In this document: positions 11,809-24,504 of the stretch, one piece after another
Layout of the letters: every line of letters begins with the position of its first letter
Position numbering within the stretch: position 1 is the first letter of the stretch
DNA from: Prunella strophiata
Taxonomy: Eukaryota; Chordata; Aves; Passeriformes; Prunellidae
Assembly (NCBI GenBank): GCA_036583965.1
Contig: JAZBQD010000030.1
Coordinates: 50,717,551-50,781,550, forward strand
Direction: 5' to 3'
DNA: 64,000 bases
The notes under the pieces: generated by a model
Database searches by the model: none
What the model was told of the DNA's origin: nothing
What the model saw: only the letters and a program-made list of their open reading frames with translations
Translations under genes and position numbers: made by a program

Positions 11809-13791
11809 CAAACCACTCCTGAAATGTCCAGGTATGGACTGACAGAATACCACTGAATACAGTGCCTTCCACCAGGAAGGTCAATGTCTTGTAGAAGTAA
11901 AAATGGAGAGGAAGAAGAATGGAGAAATGCAAGGCTTAATAAACATTTAATTAGACCTCAATCTTCCTAATATTGGATAAGCTGCAAACAAAACCACGTC
12001 TATTACCTGGAACAGACGTTACTGAAAAACCGAGTATCAACACACTGCTGATGTACATGTTTGGAATTTCTACACCAGTTATTTTCATTCAAGTCCTAAA
12101 TTTTCATATCAACATTGCTTAAAAACAAGTTTTCGGCTTATATTACTTGCTGACAGCTATCATTTTTCAACAGCTTTTATCTAGTCATCTGTTAGGTCTC
12201 TGATTGCTGGTTTCATAGCTGCAAGTTAAGCATAGCTACACTGCAAGTCACAGGTCACACAAAACCAGCTCCTGGAAAGGTATGCCTCAGTAATCTTACT
12301 CCATTAACTAAAATATCTTTCAGATCCTCCCTGAGAGTCAGGCTGGCCCAGAAATCTGCCCTACAATTCACATTCCTTAATATTGACAGTATGAGCAGGC
12401 GTAACAACAGAATGAGGAGCCATGAAACTGCTCACCAGTACATAACACAGAGTAACTCTTCAGAGAGAGGTGAATACCACTGCTACACATAAACAGCAAA
12501 TGCAGATTGATTAATATTTCATTGCAGAGCTAAACATTTAATGTTATTCCTCTTTGAAATGTCACTGCACATCAGGGCATGGCTGCCTTTACTTTCTATG
12601 TGCTACTTATGGAAAGTTAATTTCTTCCCTCTTACCACAGATGGGTCTGTTGCCCACAGTGTGACTTCTCCTGGTACTGTTGCTCCTTGGACTTATAAAA
12701 AAATAGAACAACTATTAGGTCAGTGTTGTTCAATGATCTTCAAGTGAGTGGGGTATAAGAAATGCTCTGGAAATTAAACACTTAAACTAATGGATTATTC
12801 CCAAACAAGGTACTCTGATCAGCTAGTGAGAAGCAGCTTGAAACCTTCCAGAAGTGACAGCCATGCCATGCAGCAGCAAGCTGTAGCAGAGCTCTGGAGA
12901 GTGTGATGTGGGGAACAGGAGCAGATACCCTGCTCACAAAGCACTGCCTTCTGAGTGGAGACACTTCCTGCAGTGGCTGTCAGGCACACAGACCTGCTGA
13001 AGCCAACATGAGGGTGAAGCAGTTTCTGCAAGCTCTGATTTTAGCCAGAGAGAGAGGTAGGTGTAGTGAGGCACTCTAATGTCTTTTTAATTTCTGTGTG
13101 CACCATAATTAGGTATTAATCCCAGAAGTGTAGAAAACAAATGATATGTTGACAGCTACTTGAAAACAAATATCTCACACTGCAATTCTTAATATAGCCA
13201 CAGAGCTCCAGGCAAGAAGCATTTCATCATTTCAAATGTACTATCCTAATTATAGCCTGTGTTTTATTGGGATTTCTTTTCTCCATTTCCCTAACAAAAG
13301 ATACCACCATTGAGTGAAAGTAAGTCCTTTACTCTTGCAGTAAAGTGGAAGTTACTTTACTTTAGGGTAGGATTTGGGTCCTACTGATAAATTGGGAAAT
13401 ATTTTTCCTAGGTGCTGGTGAAATAGAAAGCTCACCAACTACTGGTTTTGCTATAATATGGAAAACAATAATTCAAATGCTTTATATGGAGAGTTACTGA
13501 GCTACAGTAAGTCACAGGTGTGGGGCATCTACTACCACCCTGTAGTGGGGTCATCAGTAAACCCCCCAGTACAAGGCCATGTTTCTACTTTCTATTTGTT
13601 TCCATTTGGCAGTAGAAAGAGTCCCTTTGGATACACCCAATCTAGTAATATCAGCAAAGAACTGTAGCCTGACATCAATAGCAGATTTTACTTTATATCT
13701 TTTGAAAAGTTCATTATATTTATTAATCCATTTTGCTTTTTCTTCTTCTGGAACAGGCAAGATAAGGAGCACAGCTGGCTTCCTTTGCAAG

Positions 13792-13792
13792 A

Positions 13793-13820
<28 letters not shown>
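13792..13820 (+). repeat. Poly(A) tract, 29 bp, longest homopolymer in window
   Basis: An uninterrupted run of A, followed immediately by an 8-bp-arm inverted repeat gctttatt...aataaagc (13821-13841) that presents AATAAA on both strands. Such a long pure run is expected to be length-polymorphic. Confidence 0.9.
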
Positions 13821-13823
<3 letters not shown>

Positions 13824-16499
13824 TTATTATCCAAATAAAGCAGTTTGTTTATCTGAAAAATAAGTACAAAGTACAAAACGTTATTTTATTAAGAGCTTCT
13901 GATATTTGAAAATATAACTCCTAAATAAACACTAATTGCCAATAATGTGTCACATAGATTTTGCTTTTGTAGAATCTTGTTTTAGTTAATTCTCAGATCA
14001 CAAGAAACATTTAGATAAGTACAAAACCAAGAAGATATAGGGATTTTTTGCTTATAAAATGTGTGTCTGTGTATGTCTGTATGTTTTCCATAGGGAAAAA
14101 GATGGACACTTTACCATAACATAATATAAAGCCAGATAAAGAACAGCTACTGCGTTTTTCCCATTGAATCCATGCCTGAGTTGAGTCAGTGGACTATTTG
14201 CCATAGGCTCCTATAATTTTTGGACCAGGGCCATGAAGTTTGGTCCAAGCCCATTGGAATGAACAAAAGCCTTAACAGGGAACAAAGTATTCACATGAAG
14301 AGCTTGCTTTCTCTTTAGCAGCCATCATGCTTTCATAAGTCCAAGGTTTTGGAAAAGTGGTCACATCTGGCAGAGGTTTAGGGAAAAAGATAAATTCTTG
14401 GGCTTAGTGACAGGGTAATTTGTAGAAAATCACCTGCACCTGTGTAGAAATTGGCTGCTCATTACTTAATGAAATACTCAGTTCTTTGGTGATGAGCTAG
14501 AGCAGAAGTGCTTCACACCCTGTCTACAAGCAAAACAAATATACTTTATTTCTTTATTAAATATATTTAAATATTGATTTTGCTGGCTGGTATGAGGATA
14601 ACCAAAACTACCCATAGCTCCTGGAGAATGTAAAGAAGATGAAGAAATTTATGCACGCAGAGCAGGGCTCCATGCAGTTGGCAAATGCACCTGGAGCACA
14701 CAAAACACCTTGGCTTTTGTCCTGGAGCTGGGGCTGGTGCAGAGGTCTCATGCAAGGGCTGCTGTAGGAGCTGTGAACAGGCATTGCCCTCTGCCCCAGC
14801 TGGGATGGCCTCTGAGAGGGACAGGACTAGATGGCAGCACTCTTTGTCCTTATGTGTTCTCTTGGGAACCCAGGCACTGTCTTCCATGTGTATCCTGTGA
14901 GAAAAATGTCTGTAAAGTTGCCTGAGTGGCCACAGACTCAGACTCACCTCTTGGGCTGCCAAGTCTCTCTGCAGACAGGAGCATTCCATGGTGACAGCAC
15001 ACTTTTCCCATCCCCAAAACATGAGCAGCTTTCTGACTGCTCACACAGACCTGCCTTTGGTTTAGGCTTCGGGTCAGATGGGGCTTTTCTGTGCCCTAGC
15101 ATTGCCACTCTGAGCCAAACTGATTTATTACCACTGGGGAGAAGATCAGCCTTGGTGCACGTTTACAGATGATTGTGCATCTGGTGATGGTCAGTACGGG
15201 CCACAGCACCTGCTGAGGAGCTATTTGAGGGTCATGAGGTGTCCCTGTGTGATGGAAGATGCTTAGAGCAGAGTTACTTATAGTTCATTTGCTCTTAGAC
15301 AGCCAGGAAATCAGGCAGCAGTGCGCTGGGCCCTAGTGCTGTAGATATATATAATAAAGCTGTGCCTTATGTTCCTTCCAGAATTCCTATCATTTTCCAT
15401 TTACCTAATTTAATATGCTTGGCATAACATAGAATATGTACCCAACATACTGACATTCACAGCAGATACTTCTAGCAGACTGAAAGGTCTCAAAATTGTC
15501 CACAGAAGGAGACAGAGCCTGTCTTTACTCAGCTAAAATATCCATTTAAATTTCAATGAACATTCTGTTTCTTGGTGAGGAACATGAAAAAAGGCCATCT
15601 ATTTATATGTTAGCCTAATAACTATCCTTCTGTCACTAAGACAAGTGAGATTGAAACTGTTTCAAAATTTTCTTTTTTTTTCCCTGATCCATCATTATTT
15701 CAAGAATAATAATAAAAACACTTAATACTCAAAAGCATATATTTAAAATCCTGTCTTCTTAAGGGATTACACTTAAATGTCACTTCTAAAAAAAGACATA
15801 TCTAATTTCACCATTGTCTCTCTGAAAGGTTAAGTAGGTAGAGAAAAATTAATGCTTATGTTGATGTACAGATTATCTGTCTTGTCATTCAGTTTGATAT
15901 TTTTCACAGACTATTTCAATGAATGACAGATAAATTGCAGTTACAACTGATTTCTGGATTTTCCCTCAAGAAAAAGGAAGTAGAGGGATTAAATTGCCTC
16001 AGGAGTTGTAATTTCAAAACATTTTTAAGGGATGGGGATTTTTGTCATAGACATATATTTGTGTTTTGGGGAGAGAGCAAACTCTACAGCACATAGTAAG
16101 AATTTGTTTGTTAATATGTAAGCCTTGAAAAGCAATGACTTTTTCGATAGAAATAGCTTAATGCTCTCTGAAACTCCAGACAGGCCTTCACACACCTCAT
16201 ATTTATGCAGACATGACTGAATTAATGCTTGAACGACACAATTTGCATTTTCCCTCTCAGGAAATTCTGCATTAGCACTCAGGACTGGAGTCTTGGCAGT
16301 GCACATTAAGCTGCATAGGGAAAGTCCCCAGCTCTCTGGGATTTGGGTGGGGGAATGTGTTCTCCCACAGTCATTCCCAAAGACTAAACTTAGGTAAATA
16401 AAGTTGCATCAAGTTCTTCCACCTCCACTTGCCCCACTCCAGCTTATATATGAAGTGCCTTTCCAGTCAGATTATATTTATTCCAAACAAGCTGTTCTG

Positions 16500-17340
16500 A
16501 CTCACCATGGTGGTAATGGCTGGATTTGTGACTGAGGGAAGAGCGGTGGATGTTTGCAGGGATTTTAGCAAGGCTTTTGACACAGGCTCACAGGTTTCTA
16601 GCACCAAGTTTGGGCTAATGCGCTCTGGATGGGGAGGTTAAAGCCTGATTAAATGATGAGGCTCAGAGGGTCATGTTCCTGTTTGGACCTGGATGCCTGC
16701 AGTGAATGGGGTATCCACATGTCTATTCTGGAACCTGTCCTGTCCAATGGCTTTATCAGTAGAGGAGTGTGCTCTCACCAGGTTTTCAGATGACACCAAG
16801 CTAGGGGGGATCAGGCAACATACTGAGGTGTAGAGCTGCCAGCCACAGGGACTGAGACAATCTGCAGGAATGGCACAACAGGGACCTTATGAAATTCAAC
16901 CAGGACAAATGCCAAGTATTGCACACGTGAAGGAAGAGGGACCTGCAATGATGTAGGCCAGGGCTTACTGAACCTGGTGAAAGGATGGCTGTGGGGGCAC
17001 ACAATAACCCAAGAGAAGCCACCCAGCACCCATGGGGAAGGTGGCAGGAGATGGCAGGTGAGCTCTTCTCTGTTATTCTCAGTGGGAGGTTGAGAGACAA
17101 TTGTCATTAAATGAAAAAAGAGATCAATTATAAGGAAAAGTCATTCCCTTTTGGGACAGTCAGGCAGTGGCACAGGCTGCTCAGAGATGATGTACATCTC
17201 TATCCTAGGAGGTTTGCAAAATTGGGTGAGGTAAACTCCTAAGCAACCTGTTGTAGCCTTATGACTGACCCTGCCTTGGGTAGGAGGTTGGACCACAGAT
17301 CTTCTGAGGTTGCTTCCCACCTGAATTATCCTGTGGTCCT
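16500..17340 (+). mobile_element. CR1 LINE fragment with reverse-transcriptase remnants
   Basis: The 5' portion translates to an RT palm fragment: GRAVDV..RDFSKAFDT near 16540-16582, corresponding to the conserved 'AxDxxYLDFxKAFD' block of CR1-type RTs. About 200 bp further, 'cagatgacaccaag' corresponds to the F.DDTK catalytic block. Then come the CR1 downstream segments 'gaaattcaaccaggacaaatgcc', 'gggacagtcaggcagtggcacaggctgctcagag' and a degenerate 3' end at 'ttatcctgtggtcct'. The total is about 840 bp of a 4-5 kb parent element. Frameshifts and stops (for example a TAG just after DDTK) make it a dead copy. Plus orientation. Confidence 0.88.
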
Positions 17341-19594
17341 AAAACAGCTTCTGATAATGAACAGTAGTACAAGGACTTTTTTCTACACATATATATATAT
17401 ATAGCTCCTGTATTACTTGGGAGTGGCAGATGAAACTTGAAGCTCTCAGAGTGTTTTTTGGAAGTGGACTAAGACCTCTGACATGTGTGTTGACACTGAG
17501 CTCCAGAACACTGGATGGTCTGGAACACAGGAAATGTATAATCACACAAAGAATGAGATTTTGCAATAAATTTTCAAATGTATTTGTTGGGGGAAAACTA
17601 CTTAAACAATTTTAAAATACAGCTTGATAAATTTATGAACGGGATTATGGGACACGATTGCCAGCAATGGCAGGGGAAGAATACAGTGACCTAGGACTGT
17701 GTGCAAGCTTACCTCTTTTGTTTAGGTAGATGCAAGGCCAGGCTCCTCATCTTCAAGAATAAATAAATGGAAAATTAAACATGGTAAATATTGTAAATAT
17801 TTCATTGACACTCCAGACTGTGAAATCGAAAAACAATCTTTTGCCAGTTTGAAGTTATTAGAGTTTGTAGCTGTGAGGCTTGATAACCATGATAATAAAT
17901 GGTATTTATATTCTAGTGCAAAATGGATATCAGAACCAAAATGCACAAATATGGACAAACCTAATTAGGCTGTGATTGCTTTATTCATATCACAGCAGCT
18001 GAAGGCTATATGATAAACAGCTTCAAAGCAGGTGCAGCATATGTCATTGGCTTGATTATTAAAAATTGACATTTTATTCAAGCCCAAATTTCAAAAAGGA
18101 GATTGTATACAAATTCAGTCATGCTATAATGGTATTGCATCGCAACAAAACCCTAATTTTCTTCATGAAGTAATTGCAGAGTTCCAGTTTGTCATGATAA
18201 ATCAAGCCTGAACCCAAGCACAGGAAGAATCTAAAAGAGTCAAAGTGCTTCTTTGTGATGCACAGTCCAGGATATAACCTTGTGAGAGTCAAATGTGGAA
18301 TAGTAACCCACCTATTTATAGCCAGGTCACAGAAACTTTTTATAGCCAACCACAGTTTCAGTAAAAGGAAAAGCATGTTTCCACAGTAACACACTGTACA
18401 AAGGCAGCATTTTTTGATTGAGATACACCTGCCAAAGATCTGACTGCAGTCAGGGGAGCCACAGTCAAAGCTGTGTTTATATCTCCTCCAGTTTTAATAA
18501 AGCAGCAATCCACAACCCTTAACACATACATTTCATACTTACTGTGAGGATATATGGGGTGCTGCTGACCTCCTGCAGGAGGTTTGGGTATGGTGATGAA
18601 TGCTCACAAGAAGGGATGAGCCTTAAAACCTGGAATCTGGAGGGAAGAGGGAATCAGGCTTCTGCTGGTGCTACTGGAAGAGCGTGCAGGGAGGCAAATC
18701 CCCACAGCATGGTTGGTATGCTCCTCAGCAGAAGTGCAGTCACATGAGAATGGGGCTATTATGGGCTAATTTGGGAGTGTTAAGGTACAATTTTGTTTTC
18801 ACTGCACAGCACCATAAAGCAAATAAGTAGTGCTTAGCCTATAATAAAACTCGATAAAATTCCATTGAGTGATATCAGGATTGATCACTGTAAGCTGACA
18901 TTACTATTTCCACATTCCTCCAAAAATCTGCCCAGTGCAATGTACAAAGCACTGGCATGATGCCAGATTTGTTCAGCTCTAAGTGTTATTAACCACCAGA
19001 ATTGCAACTGAAACATAGATGGTAACCTAAATATACACAACAGAAATATAATACTGGGAAAACAGGAGCAGAAAAACAAATTTGAAAGGGAATAACATTA
19101 TTTTAGTTATGATTAAATAAATTTGTTATGAATTTATAAATTAAGTTCACATTGCTTTAAGTAAAGAAAATAAAAGATTGATTTTTTACATTTTTTATGT
19201 ACAGTGCCAGTGTCCTGTGTAGAGAATGCTGCCTGGTAGGTATTTGATCAGAGCTACTGGTATTAAGGAAGTAAAGGCTTTCAGTTGGCTAAACTGGGAT
19301 ATACAGTTTTGTGTGAAATTCTGAGTCTGCAGCAGCCAGGACAAAATGGGGAAGGTCTTGCTGAAATCCTTCAGGATACCTGACAGCAGCAGGCAAAAAT
19401 GTGGAATATGCCAGAATGTCTCCAATGGCAGTAGATGTCTGTCCTCAGGCAGTGTAGCTGAACCCTAAACGTGTCTGTGTTTTACAGGGTAAAATGATAC
19501 AGCATGGTTATAAAAGTCGTGAGTATTCCTGAGAATTTTTCCAGTGGAGATTTGGGAAGGAACTGTTTCATCTACTGGCACAACCATATACTGC
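17341..19594. other. 3' flank of LHFPL6, no gene recognised
   Basis: AT-rich DNA between the CR1 fragment and the inferred LHFPL6 3' end, with a short AT microsatellite (17386-17402). No conserved coding sequence was seen. Confidence 0.55.
17386..17402. repeat. Short AT dinucleotide repeat
   Basis: An ACAT(AT)n run of about eight units, a minor microsatellite. Confidence 0.8.
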
Positions 19595-19614
19595 AATTAT
19601 TGATCAAGGAAAAA

Positions 19615-19620
19615 TTTATT
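19615..19620 (-). promoter_or_regulatory. Distal poly(A) signal AATAAA of LHFPL6
   Basis: AATAAA in the mRNA sense, followed on the minus strand by TTTTTCCTTGATC. It lies about 950 nt after the stop codon. It is the best candidate for the main 3' end, because the AT-rich, UTR-like sequence continues up to it. Confidence 0.5.
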
Positions 19621-20042
19621 TACAGAGATTTTTTCAAATACAAACATAAAATAGCACATATTATATATATATTTTACAAAAATGAATATTGAAATAATAA
19701 ACATGGTACAGCACAATACAACATCAATGAGCTAAACATAACAGCAATAGAAATCTATGTCTGGAAGAAGTTTGCTGTTAGTTGTACATAACCAACAGAG
19801 CTCTACAGTACCGTGAGTGGAATTTCCAATGGACAGGAAAATGTCCATTTACTGCTATTTCATAAAAAAGTACTATAGTAAGGGTACATATGCCAAGTAA
19901 TTATGTTGCATTTTGTAATAATGCTGAAAACACAGAGTCTTAATAAAAGTTATATAGGGCTGAATAAGCAGTGGATAAATGTTTGGGGAAGAAAAATGTG
20001 TAGAGATTATACAAAATACTGATAAAGTGGCTTATTGGTCCT

Positions 20043-20048
20043 TTTATT
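20043..20048 (-). promoter_or_regulatory. Proximal poly(A) signal AATAAA of LHFPL6
   Basis: The plus strand reads TTTATT, hence AATAAA in the mRNA sense, about 520 nt after the stop codon. It lies in an AT-rich context about 60 nt downstream (mRNA sense) of the U21 tract. It would yield the short 3'UTR isoform if used. Confidence 0.5.
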
Positions 20049-20110
20049 AAGTTTAATGTATAGATTAAAAAGTGTTGCAACACCAAGTCTTAAACCACCA
20101 GAGAGAAGTG

Positions 20111-20131
20111 AAAAAAAAAAAAAAAAAAAAA
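20111..20131 (+). repeat. Poly(A) tract, 21 bp (U21 in LHFPL6 3'UTR)
   Basis: Pure A run on the plus strand, so a U21 stretch in the inferred LHFPL6 mRNA. Its mRNA-sense downstream end is about 60 nt before the proximal poly(A) signal. It could bind U-rich RNA-binding proteins, but that is inference only. Confidence 0.85.
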
Positions 20132-20214
20132 GGAGAGAAAATAAAAAGGAAAAGAAAGAAGAATCGCACCAAAAAAAAGTTTCCCCTCTACTTGTTTTGT
20201 GCCATGGTCAACAT

Positions 20215-20712
<498 letters not shown>

Positions 20713-21358
20713 TCAGCGCTGAGATGGGGGGAGCACCACCACCAGCACCCTCCCCTTCTGCCCGCCCAGGAAAACACTTTTCTGGGATTTCGGCCCACTT
20801 GGATGCCCACCTCAGGCAGGGAACGCGGGGCGGCATTCAGGCTTTGCCACTGCAGAGGGGGAGATTGAAGCCGGATGCGGCTGAGAACTGCTGGGTGACC
20901 ATAACCCAGGGCATGGGGGACCTGCTCACACCCCCTCACACAGGCATCGACCCTTGTCGGAAGTCAGGACATTCCTCTGGCTGCCCTGGATGGCTCGAGC
21001 CCCTGGCAGGGGGCTCAGAGACCTTGGCACAGAGCCCAAGACTCCTGTGCCTTTGATCCTGAGCCATGGAAAAGATTACCAACTTTATATGAAGAATTAC
21101 AAGCCACACAAATTAAGTAGAGTAATAATAAGTTTTTCACAGGGTGAAAACGTAGAATTTTAGGGTTTTTTAGATAAGGGTTCGGGGGGCCAAGATGGAG
21201 GAATTTGGGCGTGTTCTGTCCTTCTTTCTCCTTCTTCAGGTCCTCCATCTTCTGGGTGATGGTGGCATTTTTGGATTGGTTTAGAGTAGAGTTGGACTGT
21301 GTAACATGGGTGATAGGTATTGGAAAATAACTGTAAATAATGTACACGTAGTTTTTAG

Positions 21359-21366
21359 TATAAAAA
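21359..21366 (+). promoter_or_regulatory. LTR TATA box
   Basis: TATAAAAA, about 95 bp upstream of the LTR's AATAAA, as expected for an LTR promoter. Potential activity would run antisense to LHFPL6. Confidence 0.65.
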
Positions 21367-21459
21367 GACAACACCGCCCCAGAGGTGGGCAGTGCACTCC
21401 GAACTGACCTGCTGAACAGACCTCAGCTGGTCAGGGGAAAAATCTGTTAGATAAGCAAC

Positions 21460-21465
21460 AATAAA
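21460..21465 (+). promoter_or_regulatory. LTR poly(A) signal
   Basis: AATAAA within 'gcaacaataaacaacc', in the R-region position of the LTR. Confidence 0.7.
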
Positions 21466-22517
21466 CAACCTTGAAAACTGCACAAGAAGCTCCTGACTCC
21501 TTCTTCAGTTTCTCGGGCCAGAACACAGAGACTCTCTCACTGATCGGGGTCATCTCGAGACACTGAGAGACACCGACAGGTCCTGGCCATCCCTAAAGGA
21601 GTGCATCCCCTGTATGGGGGCTGCAATGGGAATGGAAGCACAAAGCCTGGAAATAAAAAATTGACAAATTTCCCTATCCCCGCCCGAGGTCACAACCCAT
21701 TGCTGAAAAATTCACTGATCTTCTGTCTAATGAGTGTCACAATATGGCTTTCAATCCATAAAGGCCTTAGCATCTTTATACAGTCAAACTCATCAACAGT
21801 AAATGGTGCTGGGCAATTCCATAGTGGACCATAAAGTGATTACTTTCCTTTCAGGCACTGTGCCTGTCATAGGGGAGAAGATCAGGAAAACAGCAGCTGC
21901 AGCAGGGAGGAAGCCTCTTTAGAGATCTCCAAAAGCAAGGAGATGGCTGCTGCTACTCCTCAGGATTTCAATCCATCTCAAAAGCAATTTTCACTTGGGC
22001 TGCATCATCTTTGTCTTTTTTGAGTGCTTGGGACTTGTTAGCACTGAGGTTCTTTCTGTGTTGTTGACCCCTCGGGTGATATCACCCTGCTTTGAGCAGT
22101 GAGTGCTCTCAGTAAGACACAAGCAGCAATGCAACACTTCTCTCCCAACCTTCCCAAAAGCAGCAGAAACCATTCTTCCCTTCAGAGAACAGAAGGTATC
22201 AACAGAATTCCCATCTAGAAATAGGTGTCATGCTGGTATTCTGTCCCAATGGCATCCCCGAGGGCCAGGCTTGTGGGTTCAGGCAATTATCAACTCAGTT
22301 AATCCTGCCTTAGGCACAAGAAACACAAAATGTCTGTTCATCTTAACATGTCCAAGGCATTCACATGCCTCAAGGCAGACAGCACAGCCACTGAGTGTCT
22401 GCAGGATATTGTCTGGCAGGGCTTTGTATAAGGAAACAGTGGGAGGCAACACTTATGCTCCTGGTCACTTTGAAGATCTCAGGCTGACACCACAGCAGGC
22501 AGCATAATCCTTATTTC

Positions 22518-22534
22518 TTTTTTTTTTTTTTTTT
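22518..22534 (+). repeat. Poly(T) tract, 17 bp
   Basis: Uninterrupted T run in intron. Confidence 0.85.
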
Positions 22535-24477
22535 CTTCATAACCCTCACAAATTTTTATTTAAAAAATGTTCAGTGAAACAAAGATCCTGATGTGACCAA
22601 GAGGACTTGAGGACTTGTGGACTTGTGACTTGAGCTCACTAGCCTCTCTCCTTAATGTGCTGGAGCAGACAGAGAGATTTACTTGGTTTGGTCATCTAGT
22701 TGTGCTCTGTAGATAGCACCATTCTTGCCTTCCTTACAGAACACCACGCAGAGAGTGTGACTTCCTGGAGAGAAGGCCATCAGACAGCCTGGGAGAGCTG
22801 CGAAGTGCCTGGACAATGTCCCTGATGCTGACACTTGCCCAATCACTTGCAGAGTGAGTGCATGGGGAGACCTGTCTCTGGGCCACCTATTGCTTTGCCT
22901 GTGTACACACCCTGTCCTTATCTTCTATTGGGAATTTCAAAACCAGACTTAAGCCTACACTAGATGTTTAAACTCACTGGATTGCTTTGAAAATGATCAC
23001 ATTTATACCAGGGTAGGGTGTGCTACAGCATTTCTTGTGATGAGACAGACTCCATCTGATAGGTCTTTTTAAATTGTGAAATATTCCAAAAACTACTAGA
23101 GAATTGTAGTTGCAGCTTGAAAAAGTAATTTTTTCTCATCATGATGTTTCCAGGTAGAGAAAATGTCAAAATACTACTTTGAAAAGAGCTTAAAAGTTCA
23201 CCTGGTGGCATTGCCCAAAGCTGTAACCTAAGCAGGACAGAATGAAGTAAATTTGACCTTTTGCATGGTGTGATTTCAACTTTTGTATCACAGCAGTGGG
23301 AGAGAGTATGTAGTGATACATATTAAGAAGAAAGAACTGTTAAATCAGTGTCAGAGATGTGTTCAACAGATACAACACACACATTCACTCTTGGCTGAAG
23401 AGAATAACATTTATTTCTCCAGACCATGCTCCATTCCCCATGGAAAGGACCCAAAGGACCACTGCCCTACTTAATGCTCTGAGGCACAGCAGGCAGGCAG
23501 CCCCTTGATCTAGCAAATGCAATGTAGTTCACAAGTGTGAGTTGGGTCAGGATGAACAAATGAAAGAAAGGGAGAGCAGGAGAATGGATGAAAGAGCTGG
23601 GAGCTTGACCTTAGAGCAATAATAACACAGCAATAAACCTGGCCATTATTTCCTAGCCCATGTCAAGAGCAATGGGAAGCCTTGGAAAGAACAGCTTGAT
23701 CTGTACTTGGATGATGCTGAGCAGAACAGAATTTCAAGCTGTTGTGCTGAAAAAGAGCCTGCAGCAGGGCAGGTGTCTGAGGGTACAGGACTTAGCTATA
23801 CTTTTCATTGCAAGTATAGCTAAGGATAGATACAAGACCAGAGATAATCCATCTCAAAGGTACCCATTGCAATGAATGCCTACATTGCATAGCCATGTGT
23901 CAAAATGAAACAGTGACAGGCATTTTATAACCTATATTACACAAGGAGGAAAACATTTTGGAGTTATTGTTTCTGCTTTGGTGTTCTCATTTTACCACAT
24001 GTATGGCCTATTTTAGTCTACTGCATCCTAAAGAAAGATTGTTGGTTATCAATAATTGGGTAATTTAGTTGCAGTTTAAATTGTAAAATGACTTCTGCTT
24101 CACATTGATACAAAGCACTCACTTTAAAAGGAACAGAAAGCTTTATAAAAAGCATAGTTGAGAAGCTATTACTGCACTGATACCAGCAGTACTAGTCGTG
24201 TTTCAGTGGTAAGCAAATGTTGAAGAGATTTGCCAGAACTGGGGCTTAAATTCAACCATCAAATAGAGCAGTTTGCATTCATGGAGCCTGTCATATAAAA
24301 GATTAGAAATCCAGTACTGCAGTTCTCTTTATTTTTTTTAATATCAAAGTTCTAAAATGAGAAGCAACACTACCTAAATACTTGAGAGAATTAAAGCAGT
24401 TGTTGAAACCATGTCAATCTTCACGCACACAAGAAGGCACAAAAGCTTTGCTGTTTCCCTGAAAGATGCATTGGAAT

Positions 24478-24504
24478 ACACATATATATACATATATATA
24501 CATA
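24478..24504. repeat. CATATATATA repeat
   Basis: Two and a half copies of a 10-bp CATATATATA unit, a simple AT-rich repeat. Confidence 0.85.

Larger units (their letters stand above)
6522..16499. other. Intergenic DNA, no gene recognised
   Basis: About 10 kb, mostly AT-rich, with homopolymer tracts at 6959-6979 (A21), 11790-11808 (A19) and 13792-13820 (A29). Open frames of 100-160 codons (7493-7978 plus; 7904-8233 and 14567-15022 minus; 14831-15172 plus) have neither recognisable domains nor splice-consistent context. No LHFPL6-neighbour gene (such as NHLRC3, expected somewhere on this side by mammalian synteny) was recognised. Confidence 0.55.
21085..21580 (+). mobile_element. Solo LTR, passerine ERVL-like, antisense to LHFPL6
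   Basis: The sequence has LTR architecture. A U3-like part contains 'gtagaattttagggtttttt' and 'ccaagatggagga'. It is followed by a TATA box TATAAAAA (21359-21366), 'gacaacaccgcccc', an R/U5 with AATAAA (21460-21465), 'tgactccttcttcagtttc', and a closing 'gatcggggtcatctcg...caccgaca' ending in CA at 21578. This combination is familiar from abundant songbird ERVL LTRs. The 5' boundary is uncertain (TG at 21090 or 21145 are both possible) and I see no convincing target duplication. No internal gag/pol sequence adjoins it. It sits about 400 bp upstream of the LHFPL6 terminal exon, in opposite transcriptional orientation. Confidence 0.82.
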
